Positions 20,101 to 29,496 of a stretch of DNA of 64,000 nucleotides are shown one piece after another. The translations under genes and the position numbers were made by a program. The notes below the pieces were generated by a model. That model was not told the origin of the DNA, ran no database searches, and saw only the letters and a list, made by a program, of their open reading frames with translations. Source of the stretch: a virus. The number at the start of each line of letters is the position of its first letter. Position 1 is the first letter of the stretch. The stretch lies in IMG/VR virus record IMGVR_UViG_3300027985_000918, positions 248,001 to 312,000 of that record. The stretch is one strand, 5' to 3'.

Positions 20101-23100
20101 CGCTGCCCGTGCAAATGGTCCCGAGAGGTCCCACATCCGACGACGGAATAGCGGAAAACTTGATGTCCGTGGCCCCTACGTTAGCATCCAGGATGCCCTC
20201 GAAGGCCACCGCCTTGATGGATCCCCCGACAGGAGAGGACCACGTCCCCCCCGCCAACTCGTTTGCGATGTCGGCGGCCGTCTTTCCAATGAATGTCAGT
20301 GGTGCCCCCCCGTTGACATTCCGGTTGATAGTGGACGACACCCCCGCCACGCAAGTGACCTCCTGCACCAGCAGGTCAGTCTCCAAACTGGTCGAGGAAC
20401 CCGGATGGGGATGCACACTTCCCCGAAGGCGAGCCTTGCGGAAGTCGATGACTTCATGGAAGGTTAGGCGGTCCTCGTCAATGTAAGCCGTGTCGCTTTC
20501 ACCCCGGGGGGCCGCCCAACCGTTGTACGTGTCGATGTCGATCGCTACGTCGTACTCGTACTTCAGGGCTCGGCGGTATCCCGCTGCCAGAGGGTTGAGC
20601 TGGGTGTACGGGACGAACCATGTCGAAGTGCTGTCCCCCGCCATCGGGGTGACCACCAAACGGAGGCCTCCCGTGTTCTCCGTCACCACCAGCTCACCCA
20701 CGTCACCGGGATGGTTCGCTTGAAGCCCCACCAAGTCCCCCACCGCACTGGCAACCGCCGAGATATTCAAGGGGGCCGCTGCCTGGATGAGAGCCTGGGA
20801 AGCAGGGTCATTGATCGCTGCCGCCAGGCTGGTGGCGGTAGCGATGGCTGACCCCGAACCGGCCACGTCGTCAAATTGCTGGAGGGCTGCCACGGCGCCG
20901 CCGTTGACCGCAGTGAACACAACTCCGCTGATCACAACCTGGTCACCGGCAGCACATCCGGGCAACACCTGCACAGAGCCCTGGGCCACAGGAAGACCCA
21001 GAAGAAGGTGGTCCATGAGGGAGCCCACGGATGCCCCAGTGATGACGATGTGGCGGTTTTGCTCGAAGGGCGCCCCCAAAGGAGCAGGGTCCGTCGTGCC
21101 AAAAACCGCCGAGAGCCCCAGGGCAGTAAGCCCTGGGAGCCCAGAGACCGTCTCCGTGACGGTCACATCCGTCCCCTGAATCACAATGCGGAACAACTCG
21201 TCCCCACCGTTCGGCATCGGGTTTCCGCTGGGGGTGTTCGTGATGAGGACATCATCACGGGCCAGGAACCTGACCGTGATTTTGTTGTTGGCCTTGGCCC
21301 CCGCTGCCGACCAGATGCTGTTCAGGTTGCCGGTCCCCGCCGCCGTCCCGTCGTTCAGGGCGAGCTGGGTGATGGAGCTGAAGTCCAGGACGAGAGTGTC
21401 GGTGACAGCATCCCCATTCGAGTCGTACTCGTACAGGAGGCATCCGCTGACGGGATCGTTCTGGGGGTCATCCCCTACGTACCCATCCACATGGACGATG
21501 GCGTTATTGAGGATGTACCTCACAGGAGAGCCCGTAGGGCCTCCTGGGGCCACCGGAGGCGTGGTCTGAGTGACGAACCGGGGTGGCTCAAGGAACGCAA
21601 CACCGGCGGCAGGAGAGGCCACTGCGGCCACGTTCAGCAGACCCTCGGCCCCCACGGGGACAGTCCCCTGGCCCACCTCCATCAACAGGAGGTCATAGGG
21701 ACGCAGGGCCTCTTCCCCCACCCCGGCCGGGAAGGGGTCCACACCAGCCATGAGCACGCCCGCCTCTTTCGTGGCGGGTCCTCCCTGGAAGGGGGTCCCC
21801 ACGTCTGCGAAGTTGTTGCCCGAGGTGTCCAAGATCTCGCCGTCGTTGCCGACGATCTCGTCAGGGTAGATGTACGTCCCGCCGCTCTGAGCGAACACCC
21901 CGAACAGGTTGGACATCACCGAGGCGTCGCCCAGACGGTCCAACTCCGTGTTCCCAGACCTCAGGTACGGGATGGCGTAGTCCCCATCGTCGTCCGTGGA
22001 CCCCCCCAGCAGTGCGGGGAACTCCAGAGGGAGGGTACGGTCGTACACGAACTCGACAGGGCCCTCCAGGGGGCTCAGCGGCCTCGGAGCCTTCTGGCCG
22101 AAGATCTCTTTAAGGCCAAAGAAGTAAGGATCATCGAAGCTGGGCAGGGTCGTGTCCACGATCCTCCCATCGGGCTTCACTGAGAAATCGAACCCATTAC
22201 GGAAGATGTCGATGGCCGACCCCATCTCACGCAGCTCGGCAATAGTCGGGGGGTCCGAGATTTCTACCCCTTTCCCAAGTGTCGGAGAAACGTAAATGGT
22301 GTCCCCCTGCTCCAGGGGGAACTCGTGGAGAGGAGTACCGAGAATTCCCTCGGTGCCCACCAGGATGTTGTTCGGATTGTCCAGGAGGGTACCGGAGCTG
22401 TCTGCAAATCGGATGAGGCACCCGAATTGCACATCATAGACATGCAGAGTGTCGAGTACGGGGGTTCCGAACACCGACAACAGACTGACGTTCTGTCCGA
22501 TGTGCGTGCTGCCGTCAGGCTGTCCCCAGAAGATCTGGTCCCCGGTCACGAAACCTGGGAGGGCCAGTTCGGGATCCCCAGCCTCAGCATCCGCCAGATC
22601 TCCACCTTGGGAGATGAGCCGACTCACGTCGAGAAGCCCCGACTCTGGGCTCACCGGAACCTCAGACAGGGGGAGCTGGGTGACGATCATGCAGGGTTCG
22701 ACGATGTCCGCTGCGGGAACCCCCACATCAAAAGCGTCCTGGAGGATGCCGTCCGGGAAGTACCCCCAAACCCTCGCCCTTGCCCGGCGAGGACGGAGTG
22801 CCGAGTCCGAAATGTTCGTGATGCCCCCCAGGACGGGGTTGCTCACCAAACCGATCTCCGATCCCGTCGTTCGCTTGATGCCGCCGTCGATGCTGCGACC
22901 ATAGGTATAGATGCCGGGATCTCCCGTGGCTTCATCTGCCCCAATACCCGGATAGGTTAGGAAAAACGCCTTGGCTTGAGTGGGGAACAGGCGGCTCAGG
23001 AAGTGGCTGGAGGACATCCTCTTGAAGTCCACCCCTCCCTGAAGGGAGAAGTACGGGTACACGGGGAGTAGCTTGATGCGGGGCCTTCGCTTGGATGCTG

Positions 23101-26100
23101 CCACCCGATCATCCACGTCGTTGGTCACCAGCATCCGCTGGTGGTCCATCAACCACTGAAGACGGTCGGCATCGGGGTACGGCCCACCCAGCACACCGTC
23201 CACCAGAGTTGCCGCCGTGGGCTCTACCAGGTTGTCAGTCTCCAAGAAGATAAGATCGTTCGAGGGGTCCGCCTCATTGACCACCATGCTCCACAGGTTC
23301 TTAGGCTGCAACACCCCGGTGATCTCATCCTCGTAGCCCGGGGTGGGCCACTCCAACCCCCGACCCACAAAGAACCGGAATTTGCCGTCCTTGTCCCCGA
23401 CGAAGCGTCCGTCGATAGTCTCGGTGATCTGCTCGAAAGCCATGATGGCCTGGTTGTAGTAGTCCAAAAGCACCCGGGCGGCCCGATCTTTGTCCACCAG
23501 GTGGCGGCGCTCCCAGATGAGGCTAGTGTTGCCCTTGTCCCAGTTTTCCTCCCCCTGAGTAGTCGTGGTGAGGGATCCCTTCCCCGCCTGATTGGCCTGA
23601 GCTTCCTTGACCGCCTCCCGAATTGCCTCTGCAAGGAAACTCGTTAGAGTGGGAATGCGGAAGTAGTACGTATCCGGGCTGCGGAAGCTGTATGTGGCCT
23701 GAAGCAGGCCTCCCAGGAGCCCATTGTCCCGATCCGGCAGCGTGTTGTACAGGTAGGTGGCGAACCCCCGGGGCTCTACCACCACTCCATCTTGCACGGT
23801 AGGGCTGAGGGTACGAAGACGGGTGTGGCTCAGGATGAGCTTCTGCCCAGGACCCAAGGGGGCCTGAACCGGCTCCAGCAGCTCAACCACTCCCGTAGTG
23901 GGATCCAGGCTGTACTCGATGTTGGGGATGAGGGTCCGACCCGGCAACTCGTTGCCGTTGACGTCCGTCTCCCCGAAAAGCACCAACTCATACCCCTCGG
24001 TGTCCACCAGCGGGCCGAGGGGGAGGAACGTCCGCACCCCCGGCGGATAGAGCGGCCGGTAGCTCAGTTTGACCGTGGAGACGTTGTCCATCGAAAGGCC
24101 CGTCTCCACTGGGGCGGTGAGCGTGATCTTGGTGTACGTGCCCTCGGGGTTCAGTTCCGCACTGGCGATGGTGAACGGGTAGCCCCCGATCTCCAGGATG
24201 TGCCCGGCGATGGCAAACTGAGTGAGGTTGCCACGGAAGTTGATGGTCTTCTGTCCCTTATTGACGGGCTCGAACGGAAACTCCGATAGAGGGACCGCTT
24301 GCATAAATCCTGCAGGGGCACTGGTCGTGACGGGATTAGTCCCGTCGGGGTCCACCGCAGTAGTAACGGGCCCTGCCGAAATGACCGTCAGGACATCGTG
24401 ACCAGGGGAACGGGTTCCGACCTCTCGGGAGGTCGGGGGGAAAATGTGAACCTTCGTGACATTCCCCGCCTTGACGATGGGCTTGACGGGGTTCAACGGG
24501 TTCCGTTCTTCCAGAGGGGTCGTCCGAGGCGGGAAGTATTCGACCGCCTTCACATAGAAGCAGTTTGCCCCCAAACGGATGAGCTGCCCCGGAAAGAAGT
24601 CTGCCAGTCGGTTTCCCTGGAGCCCAAAGCTATCCACCCCTGCCTTGAGGAAGAAGGGTGGGCGGTACACCGGAGCCGAAGACACGGTATAGGACCGCTC
24701 CCCCCCGTTGGCCTCCAGAACGGCGTAGCTCACCTGGACCGGGACGTGATCCGGAATGGTCTTGGAGAGGAACGTGATCTTGAACGGGTCTCCCGGATCA
24801 TCGGGGGACTCCAGGATGTAATCGTCCCCCTGGAAGTTCTGGATCATGGCCCCGATGAACACCGTGGGATCGATACGGGTGTCCACAGTCCGGCTGTCGG
24901 TGTTGAACGTGAACGTGAAATGGTTGACCCGAGTCGCTTCGGTCTTGGTAACGAAGACCGGCAGGAACTCTTCGACCAGTTCACCCTCCTTGCGCCCTTC
25001 CATGTCAGCCTGGTAGTACCGCACCTCCACCGACTGGAGTGCCTGAAGGGGCTGCTGGAACCCCACGGTGCCTGCAATGGGATTCAAAGACACGTCGAGG
25101 CCATTCTCCGTGATCATCTGCTCGACGAAGTACACCCTCTTTCCGGCATGGGAGATCTGATCAGCACTCCCAATGTTCAGCAGCCCCGAATCCGGGTTGT
25201 ACTCGGCCATCCCGGAAACCATGTCAGCAGAAGCCCGGAACTCTTCCTGGTAGGTAACCCGAGCTTTGGCGTACCTGCTCAGCAGATCATCTGCGAACTT
25301 GATTCTCCCTGCGGGGTCCACCCCCACAGACTGAGTCAGTACCTCGACAGCCCCAGCCGGAACAGGGTCCGAAAAAACCCCGACATGAACAGGGGTGAAC
25401 TTATCCGCCCCAACCCGCAGGGAATACCGGATGCCCGTGAACCTGGTGGATCCCACCCCGGGGACATCCAGAAGGTTGTTTGCGATAGCCCCCAGAACCT
25501 CCCGGCTAAGAGGCGTCAGGATGGCCGAGTTCGTTCCGTCATCATGGGCCAAACCAAACCGGATGGAAATCACCCTCCCTCGGGAGACTGCCCCCTCTAC
25601 ATTGGCGGTGAGGGCCCCTCCCACAAATCCCAGAGGAGAAAGTACGTTGACCTTAAACGGCTCATCGGGAAGGTGGCTGAAGTTCTGGTACACCTGGTCG
25701 GCTACCACCGCCGGGTCGTACACGTCCTCCGAATACCCCCGGTACAGCTCCCACGGAATGGCCTGAAGGGCTTGCGCCAGGAAGGGGGGCTTTACTCCCA
25801 ACTCCGTCCCGCTGCTCACGGATTCCACAAGGTAGGAGCCCGCCTCATCCCCGGACAGGAGCTTAAGGCGATAACCCTCTCGGACAACAGGAAGGTAGAC
25901 TGCGGCACCCCCGGAGAATAGGGGATTTCCTTCCGTGTCCGTGGCCTGCTCTTCCGACGGCTCCAGGAAGTTGGCCGCCGGGTCCGTGAACAGGCTCCCC
26001 CCCGCAGAGTAGGCCCCCCTTCCCCCGAACAAAGCCAGGTCCCCGTACCTCGTAATGAGCACGGCGTTTCCTGGGATCCCGTCGTTGGGGAGCAGGTAAT

Positions 26101-28888
26101 CCTCACCCAACACCTGAAACGAGAACGCCCCCCCCTCGGACACCAGGAGCCCCCCTCCGATCCCTGGAGCATTCAGCAACGAGTTGCCGATGACGGAAGC
26201 AGATCCCAGGTCGATAGTTGTTGTAGGTTGCTGGAAAGTCGTGCTCAGAGAGCCTTCGGCCAGCCACAGGAAACGGCGCTCTGCGAAGTCGTGGAGGATG
26301 TCTTCGTAGTGAATGAGGGGCTTGTTGACTACCACCACCCCGTCCGGGTCTTCAATGGCGGTGACCAGGTTGAAGAACACCCCGTCCGAGTAACCCGCCA
26401 CATCTTGGAGGGGCGGATTCTGAAAGAACACGAAGGGGCCGGGCTGGACGGACTCCTGGACGATGGCGTCTTCGATACGGTCGAACGCCTTGAAATCGGG
26501 AATCCCTTTGGCCCTCCCCCGGTTCCTGGGACTGCGGTACAGCCCCAGGGCAACCCCGGAATCAGGTAGCCAGTTGTCCACTCCGCCCTGCGCCCGCCAA
26601 CCCGGAAGGAACCCGAGCTTGGCTGCCCCGGACAGATCCTTCACTGGCCCGCCCCATCCAACCTCCACCGTCCCCGTCGCCGGATCCCCCGCCTCCAGAA
26701 CGACCGACCCGTTGGAGGCATAGGCCCTACCCGTCCCAGAGATTGCGGCATTGATCGAATCAGCCACTTCCTCCGGGGTGAAGTAGTCCTTGTCTGGGTA
26801 GGCAGTCAACAGGGTGTTCGAGTTCCAAGAGTATCCCGACCCGTCGGTGCTGAAGTACAGCACCTCACCCCCCTCGAACCGGAACACAAACCGGGTCTTG
26901 GAGTACAAGCGGGCGGCCGTCGTGTGGGCAGAAGGCGTCAGGCTGGCCTGGAGGAAATAGGCAGCGTCGGCTCCTTTCTCCTTGAGGTCTGCACGGCTCA
27001 TCTTGAGCACCGACCCCAGACCATCGGAGAACTCACGGGAGATGTAGCAGACCCCCTTGGGGATGCTATGGGAGGTCGAGGGGAGGTCATCCTCCCGGTC
27101 CACCACCACCACCGACATGGCACCCTTGCGGGTGAACACGATGGTGTCCCCTACCGTGTCCTCCACCTGACGGATTCGTCCTTTGGCGTTAGCAGCAAAC
27201 GTATCGCCTCCAGGACGAACATCGGCCGGCGCCCCAGAACCCGCGGGGGCGACCCCTGTGCCGTCGGGGAAATCCATGACCCCCGAAACACCCAACCCCC
27301 GCTGCGGGCTGTTGAGAACGAACTCGTCGGGAAGGACGACAGCATCCGGGATGTACAGCTTCCCGCTGTTCTCCACAACCTGGGCGGGGGCCGTAGTGGG
27401 CTGAGGAAGGCCCGACAGACTGAGGCCGTCGTACACCACTTTGGCACCCAGATAATGCTTGTCGAACCGATCGGAGTCCGGATCCGTACTCCCCACCAGC
27501 CCCGGGGAGAACAGCAGCTTCCCTGTGGACAAAGATACCCCCACCTGGCCATCCGGCATCAACAAACCGGACAGCTCGGCGTCGTCCTCGACCAGGATGG
27601 GGGTCAAATACTTGCGTGACCCCACTCGGAGGAGGGGCCTATCCGTGGGAGACGGGATGGGGGTGATGAACAGAGTGTCGTGCGGGCTCAATTCCCCAAT
27701 GACGCCCGTACTTTCCGGAGCAAAATCACGATTGACGTACCAGACAGTCTTCCCGGCGTGCAGCTCGACGTAGGACGGGTTAAACACCAGCATCCCGTTG
27801 GTTAGGCCAACGACTCCGATGAGCTGGGGCTCCAGGGAGAAGTCAAAGCCTTCCTCCACCTGCTTGTCCAGGCGTACCCCGATCCCCAGAAAACTCCCGT
27901 CGGGGCCTGCTGCGGTACTGAGCCCATCCGGAGAGGACCCCAGACGGATCATGGCGTAGCTGTCAGAGACTGCCCCATTCCCGGGCAGGAAAAAACCGTT
28001 CTTGAGCCCCCTCGGTTTGGGGGATAGCTGGTAGACCTGATCGAACTCCAGACGGCCGAGGTCCCTCGGGGCATTGCCCTTGTACGGCTCCCAACGCTGG
28101 TTCTGCCCGTTCCACCCAAACCTAACTTGGTAACGATCGTTCCTGGTCCAGTAGAACCGGGGAGCAGCAATGGTGTACCGCACCTCGATGACTGTATCAC
28201 CTCGGGCTACACTGAGACCCCCCCCGAGGGCCGTAGAGATGTCACTCGCTACCAGACCGGATCCGGTAGGCCTGAAGATGTTGTCGTCCGTGAGGGTGAC
28301 CAAACCTGAGGAGGGGTCCGAATCCCCTCCCTGAGGCTGAACTACCAGGTATGGGATGTTTCCCTTGCGTCCGGAAGTAGGGTTCTCAGCATCCACCCAG
28401 CCGGCGTCGTCGTACTCCACATCCCCCCGGGCCACTACCAGGAACAGGATGCTCCCGATGCTGCGGAACCCATCGTCCTTGACGACGGCCTTTAGGGTCC
28501 CGTCTACCTGAGTCCCATACCCCGAAGGGATAGGCTGACCCTCGGGCCACGGATCCGGGTCATTGTCCGTGACCGTCAGGGAACCTTGGGGGATGATCCC
28601 CTCTCCCGTATCTACCCACCAGGCGGGGTCGTCGATAAGGGAGAGATTGGATGTGTTCTCCGCCCAGAACATGTACTCGACAGGGGTACTACCGGGGGAA
28701 TTGAGCACGGCCGTGCGGTACTGGTCCGCACGCACGTCCGCAAAGTCGGGGGCACCCAGAGTGTAGTCTGGCGGAAGGTCATCGGAAAGGGCACGGACGA
28801 CTCCACTGTCTGCGTCAGCCGTCTCGGGAGAGTTCGTCGGCGCAGACCGGGGGGGCCGGAGGACGTATCCTGAGAAGTCAAAACCCAT
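17186..28888 (-). CDS. Giant multidomain tail protein (3900 aa)
   Basis: One uninterrupted frame of 11.7 kb, ATG at 28888. It is almost wholly beta-rich and built from many short domains. Repeated strand-turn-strand units with N/D-P-x-x-G-x-(V/I)-x-(F/L) occur near 25005-25100, 25115-25200, 25230-25330 and 23830-23930. Flagellin-IN-like modules lie near 26600-26900 and 20650-20985. A helical segment near residues 1780-1860 (AIREAVKEAQANQAG, RAARVLLDYYNQAIMAFEQI) interrupts the beta domains. The last 40 residues form a charged helix (KRLAEAERVARLEESVEN). There is no signal peptide or transmembrane span. Its place between spike and wedge genes makes a baseplate-attached, fibre-like or cage-forming protein likely. 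Its length exceeds any usual myovirus tail protein. Confidence 0.75.
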   Translation of the reverse strand: MGFDFSGYVLRPPRSAPTNSPETADADSGVVRALSDDLPPDYTLGAPDFADVRADQYRTAVLNSPGSTPVEYMFWAENTSNLSLIDDPAWWVDTGEGIIPQGSLTVTDNDPDPWPEGQPIPSGYGTQVDGTLKAVVKDDGFRSIGSILFLVVARGDVEYDDAGWVDAENPTSGRKGNIPYLVVQPQGGDSDPSSGLVTLTDDNIFRPTGSGLVASDISTALGGGLSVARGDTVIEVRYTIAAPRFYWTRNDRYQVRFGWNGQNQRWEPYKGNAPRDLGRLEFDQVYQLSPKPRGLKNGFFLPGNGAVSDSYAMIRLGSSPDGLSTAAGPDGSFLGIGVRLDKQVEEGFDFSLEPQLIGVVGLTNGMLVFNPSYVELHAGKTVWYVNRDFAPESTGVIGELSPHDTLFITPIPSPTDRPLLRVGSRKYLTPILVEDDAELSGLLMPDGQVGVSLSTGKLLFSPGLVGSTDPDSDRFDKHYLGAKVVYDGLSLSGLPQPTTAPAQVVENSGKLYIPDAVVLPDEFVLNSPQRGLGVSGVMDFPDGTGVAPAGSGAPADVRPGGDTFAANAKGRIRQVEDTVGDTIVFTRKGAMSVVVVDREDDLPSTSHSIPKGVCYISREFSDGLGSVLKMSRADLKEKGADAAYFLQASLTPSAHTTAARLYSKTRFVFRFEGGEVLYFSTDGSGYSWNSNTLLTAYPDKDYFTPEEVADSINAAISGTGRAYASNGSVVLEAGDPATGTVEVGWGGPVKDLSGAAKLGFLPGWRAQGGVDNWLPDSGVALGLYRSPRNRGRAKGIPDFKAFDRIEDAIVQESVQPGPFVFFQNPPLQDVAGYSDGVFFNLVTAIEDPDGVVVVNKPLIHYEDILHDFAERRFLWLAEGSLSTTFQQPTTTIDLGSASVIGNSLLNAPGIGGGLLVSEGGAFSFQVLGEDYLLPNDGIPGNAVLITRYGDLALFGGRGAYSAGGSLFTDPAANFLEPSEEQATDTEGNPLFSGGAAVYLPVVREGYRLKLLSGDEAGSYLVESVSSGTELGVKPPFLAQALQAIPWELYRGYSEDVYDPAVVADQVYQNFSHLPDEPFKVNVLSPLGFVGGALTANVEGAVSRGRVISIRFGLAHDDGTNSAILTPLSREVLGAIANNLLDVPGVGSTRFTGIRYSLRVGADKFTPVHVGVFSDPVPAGAVEVLTQSVGVDPAGRIKFADDLLSRYAKARVTYQEEFRASADMVSGMAEYNPDSGLLNIGSADQISHAGKRVYFVEQMITENGLDVSLNPIAGTVGFQQPLQALQSVEVRYYQADMEGRKEGELVEEFLPVFVTKTEATRVNHFTFTFNTDSRTVDTRIDPTVFIGAMIQNFQGDDYILESPDDPGDPFKITFLSKTIPDHVPVQVSYAVLEANGGERSYTVSSAPVYRPPFFLKAGVDSFGLQGNRLADFFPGQLIRLGANCFYVKAVEYFPPRTTPLEERNPLNPVKPIVKAGNVTKVHIFPPTSREVGTRSPGHDVLTVISAGPVTTAVDPDGTNPVTTSAPAGFMQAVPLSEFPFEPVNKGQKTINFRGNLTQFAIAGHILEIGGYPFTIASAELNPEGTYTKITLTAPVETGLSMDNVSTVKLSYRPLYPPGVRTFLPLGPLVDTEGYELVLFGETDVNGNELPGRTLIPNIEYSLDPTTGVVELLEPVQAPLGPGQKLILSHTRLRTLSPTVQDGVVVEPRGFATYLYNTLPDRDNGLLGGLLQATYSFRSPDTYYFRIPTLTSFLAEAIREAVKEAQANQAGKGSLTTTTQGEENWDKGNTSLIWERRHLVDKDRAARVLLDYYNQAIMAFEQITETIDGRFVGDKDGKFRFFVGRGLEWPTPGYEDEITGVLQPKNLWSMVVNEADPSNDLIFLETDNLVEPTAATLVDGVLGGPYPDADRLQWLMDHQRMLVTNDVDDRVAASKRRPRIKLLPVYPYFSLQGGVDFKRMSSSHFLSRLFPTQAKAFFLTYPGIGADEATGDPGIYTYGRSIDGGIKRTTGSEIGLVSNPVLGGITNISDSALRPRRARARVWGYFPDGILQDAFDVGVPAADIVEPCMIVTQLPLSEVPVSPESGLLDVSRLISQGGDLADAEAGDPELALPGFVTGDQIFWGQPDGSTHIGQNVSLLSVFGTPVLDTLHVYDVQFGCLIRFADSSGTLLDNPNNILVGTEGILGTPLHEFPLEQGDTIYVSPTLGKGVEISDPPTIAELREMGSAIDIFRNGFDFSVKPDGRIVDTTLPSFDDPYFFGLKEIFGQKAPRPLSPLEGPVEFVYDRTLPLEFPALLGGSTDDDGDYAIPYLRSGNTELDRLGDASVMSNLFGVFAQSGGTYIYPDEIVGNDGEILDTSGNNFADVGTPFQGGPATKEAGVLMAGVDPFPAGVGEEALRPYDLLLMEVGQGTVPVGAEGLLNVAAVASPAAGVAFLEPPRFVTQTTPPVAPGGPTGSPVRYILNNAIVHVDGYVGDDPQNDPVSGCLLYEYDSNGDAVTDTLVLDFSSITQLALNDGTAAGTGNLNSIWSAAGAKANNKITVRFLARDDVLITNTPSGNPMPNGGDELFRIVIQGTDVTVTETVSGLPGLTALGLSAVFGTTDPAPLGAPFEQNRHIVITGASVGSLMDHLLLGLPVAQGSVQVLPGCAAGDQVVISGVVFTAVNGGAVAALQQFDDVAGSGSAIATATSLAAAINDPASQALIQAAAPLNISAVASAVGDLVGLQANHPGDVGELVVTENTGGLRLVVTPMAGDSTSTWFVPYTQLNPLAAGYRRALKYEYDVAIDIDTYNGWAAPRGESDTAYIDEDRLTFHEVIDFRKARLRGSVHPHPGSSTSLETDLLVQEVTCVAGVSSTINRNVNGGAPLTFIGKTAADIANELAGGTWSSPVGGSIKAVAFEGILDANVGATDIKFSAIPSSDVGPLGTICTGSGFMESENNADLSAVQFTLVEGRVMDPTINSGALARVEPGDVLVVKRSNDGTHRACTKAGTYLVKHAVGENDAINHVLQVTLSCTAGGGSGWITEVYPRVVGWDSGTGVLTVTSTSRFPGVGNRVFICRDLTKLSAATAAEYAQALWSGNITFKTPTTFTLNDLRDATGTPVAATDLVNTTGLMVAGHDSLTVDVRGNGLPDSSSVVGHHSLTALQEVIHGFRLVTFEGPGGAVVTYDATAGQITDVGGGGAIEVAEAARVSANQFHADADPVVYAHVAGSIDLSAVPDLDWGSIYDPLGHSAGQWVAALLPNTVVYLGDPTGPTPGFWAQSGIFLEPSFPTPVNSYSFTQARLVERTAAPYPLVGVRDFSDYNSSGVPYANPESVQFEVRRIRRFHRLFNDLGDQFGPLRYAYEIRRGRITTYSTTAKQFGLVEADGFGMTYNADVVTAPLAPDVWNGGETGLLGTNLGPFNSVDVNIHAGDMFRLLDEDGALIEQVPIVGVLSEVELKLEAPGLQTPKATLEANGGMRFEIWLRQAPVPHEQSAEQLLELITFKEVTRTDADYATERGGYVEAVTADYDSVVNRMRDDKNTGSWASKGVLRGDIVILDPTPKIPQSGERGARPIGDVGAYISGGPQRTGYDPGEPNILDDNRGFYRVTDIDGATLVVDGTCTLAGARVGGTTTDVVFPENATYQPILGYSILPTISGSALTGDGREGQMDLRPTKVRETIGGYETYTGDTHSIRPFSYRIIRPSQLFSDEAVDLVLMNRERVLSWIQELRSIMGGRKDGTYWDFQNELHAHDVGLPNDPLDGLGVLGNVSVTSLIGQVNISPYLNSEDCLSILDRRFWVLDRRLDSLMPDTNIGCRTYDGVNPFPTAGDVDLAQPVGAYTSFSADANGGSSVRPVLPERVDIVLDIEDRFRPTRYAWLAYRTDTVRGTLQRIDLFDEELPKRLAEAERVARLEESVENAS

Positions 28889-28893
28889 GCGTT

Positions 28894-29490
28894 CTACACC
28901 ACCACCGAAGTCGTCAAGGTAACCCCGGCCGAAGGTCCGGGAACTCCTACCACACTACCAGTCCCAAACCCCAGAGCAACGCATCCTGCAATGCCATTGC
29001 CGAGCCCGACCGCCATCAAGGGCATGGCAATCCCCGGACCGCTCAAGGCTGCGAGGTTGGACTGGAGCAAAGCGATGAGGGTGGCGGGATTGGACACGAC
29101 CACCTTCGACACGTCTGCTCCCACACCTACTCCGGGGGAGACCCCCAGGTAGCTCCCTGAGAGGGTGAATGCGCTTGGAACAGCCGTGCCCACGATAGTT
29201 CCCAGGGACACCCCCAGCGGGCCCCCCAGTCCAGCGGACGCCAGGGCGCCGATGACGAGAGAAGGATTGGGAGGAACCACCAGCTTACCGGACGGAATGG
29301 TGCCGCCCCCCACAGTTCCGCTGGCAGTCCCTTGCAGGGCCACGTTCTGGGGCTGGCTGATTGCCCATCCTGCTACGCTCATGGCAATTCCGGCGGCGAG
29401 GCGGTCGAACTGAAGCCCCACCATCGGAAAAGGGCAGGCAGCACGGGCCGACTGGAGATTAGCCAGGAAGATGGAGGGGTTCAGAGGCAT
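28894..29490 (-). CDS. Gly/Ala/Val-rich triple-repeat protein (198 aa)
   Basis: The protein consists of three repeats of about 60-70 residues, each opened by N-P-(S/A)-x-x-(I/V/L) (NPSIFLANLQSA, NPSLVIGALASAG, NPATLIALLQSNLA), followed by a G-(I/V)-x-M/S-rich strand and closed by a hydrophobic V-V-(V/P) strand. It contains almost no charged residues. The gene lies between the gp5/VgrG-like spike gene and the 3900-aa gene with five to six bases on each side. The composition suggests a tightly packed beta structure or assembly within the baseplate centre. No named family is recognised. Confidence 0.6.
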   Translation of the reverse strand: MPLNPSIFLANLQSARAACPFPMVGLQFDRLAAGIAMSVAGWAISQPQNVALQGTASGTVGGGTIPSGKLVVPPNPSLVIGALASAGLGGPLGVSLGTIVGTAVPSAFTLSGSYLGVSPGVGVGADVSKVVVSNPATLIALLQSNLAALSGPGIAMPLMAVGLGNGIAGCVALGFGTGSVVGVPGPSAGVTLTTSVVV

Positions 29491-29496
29491 GGTTCC

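Noticed and set aside
17876-20467. Long plus-strand frame (863 codons) opposite the 3900-aa gene
   Set aside because: Same reason: shadow of a GC-rich gene; composition is unlike a folded protein.
24299-25921. Plus-strand frame of 540 codons opposite the 3900-aa gene
   Set aside because: Shadow frame without start signals or recognisable domains.
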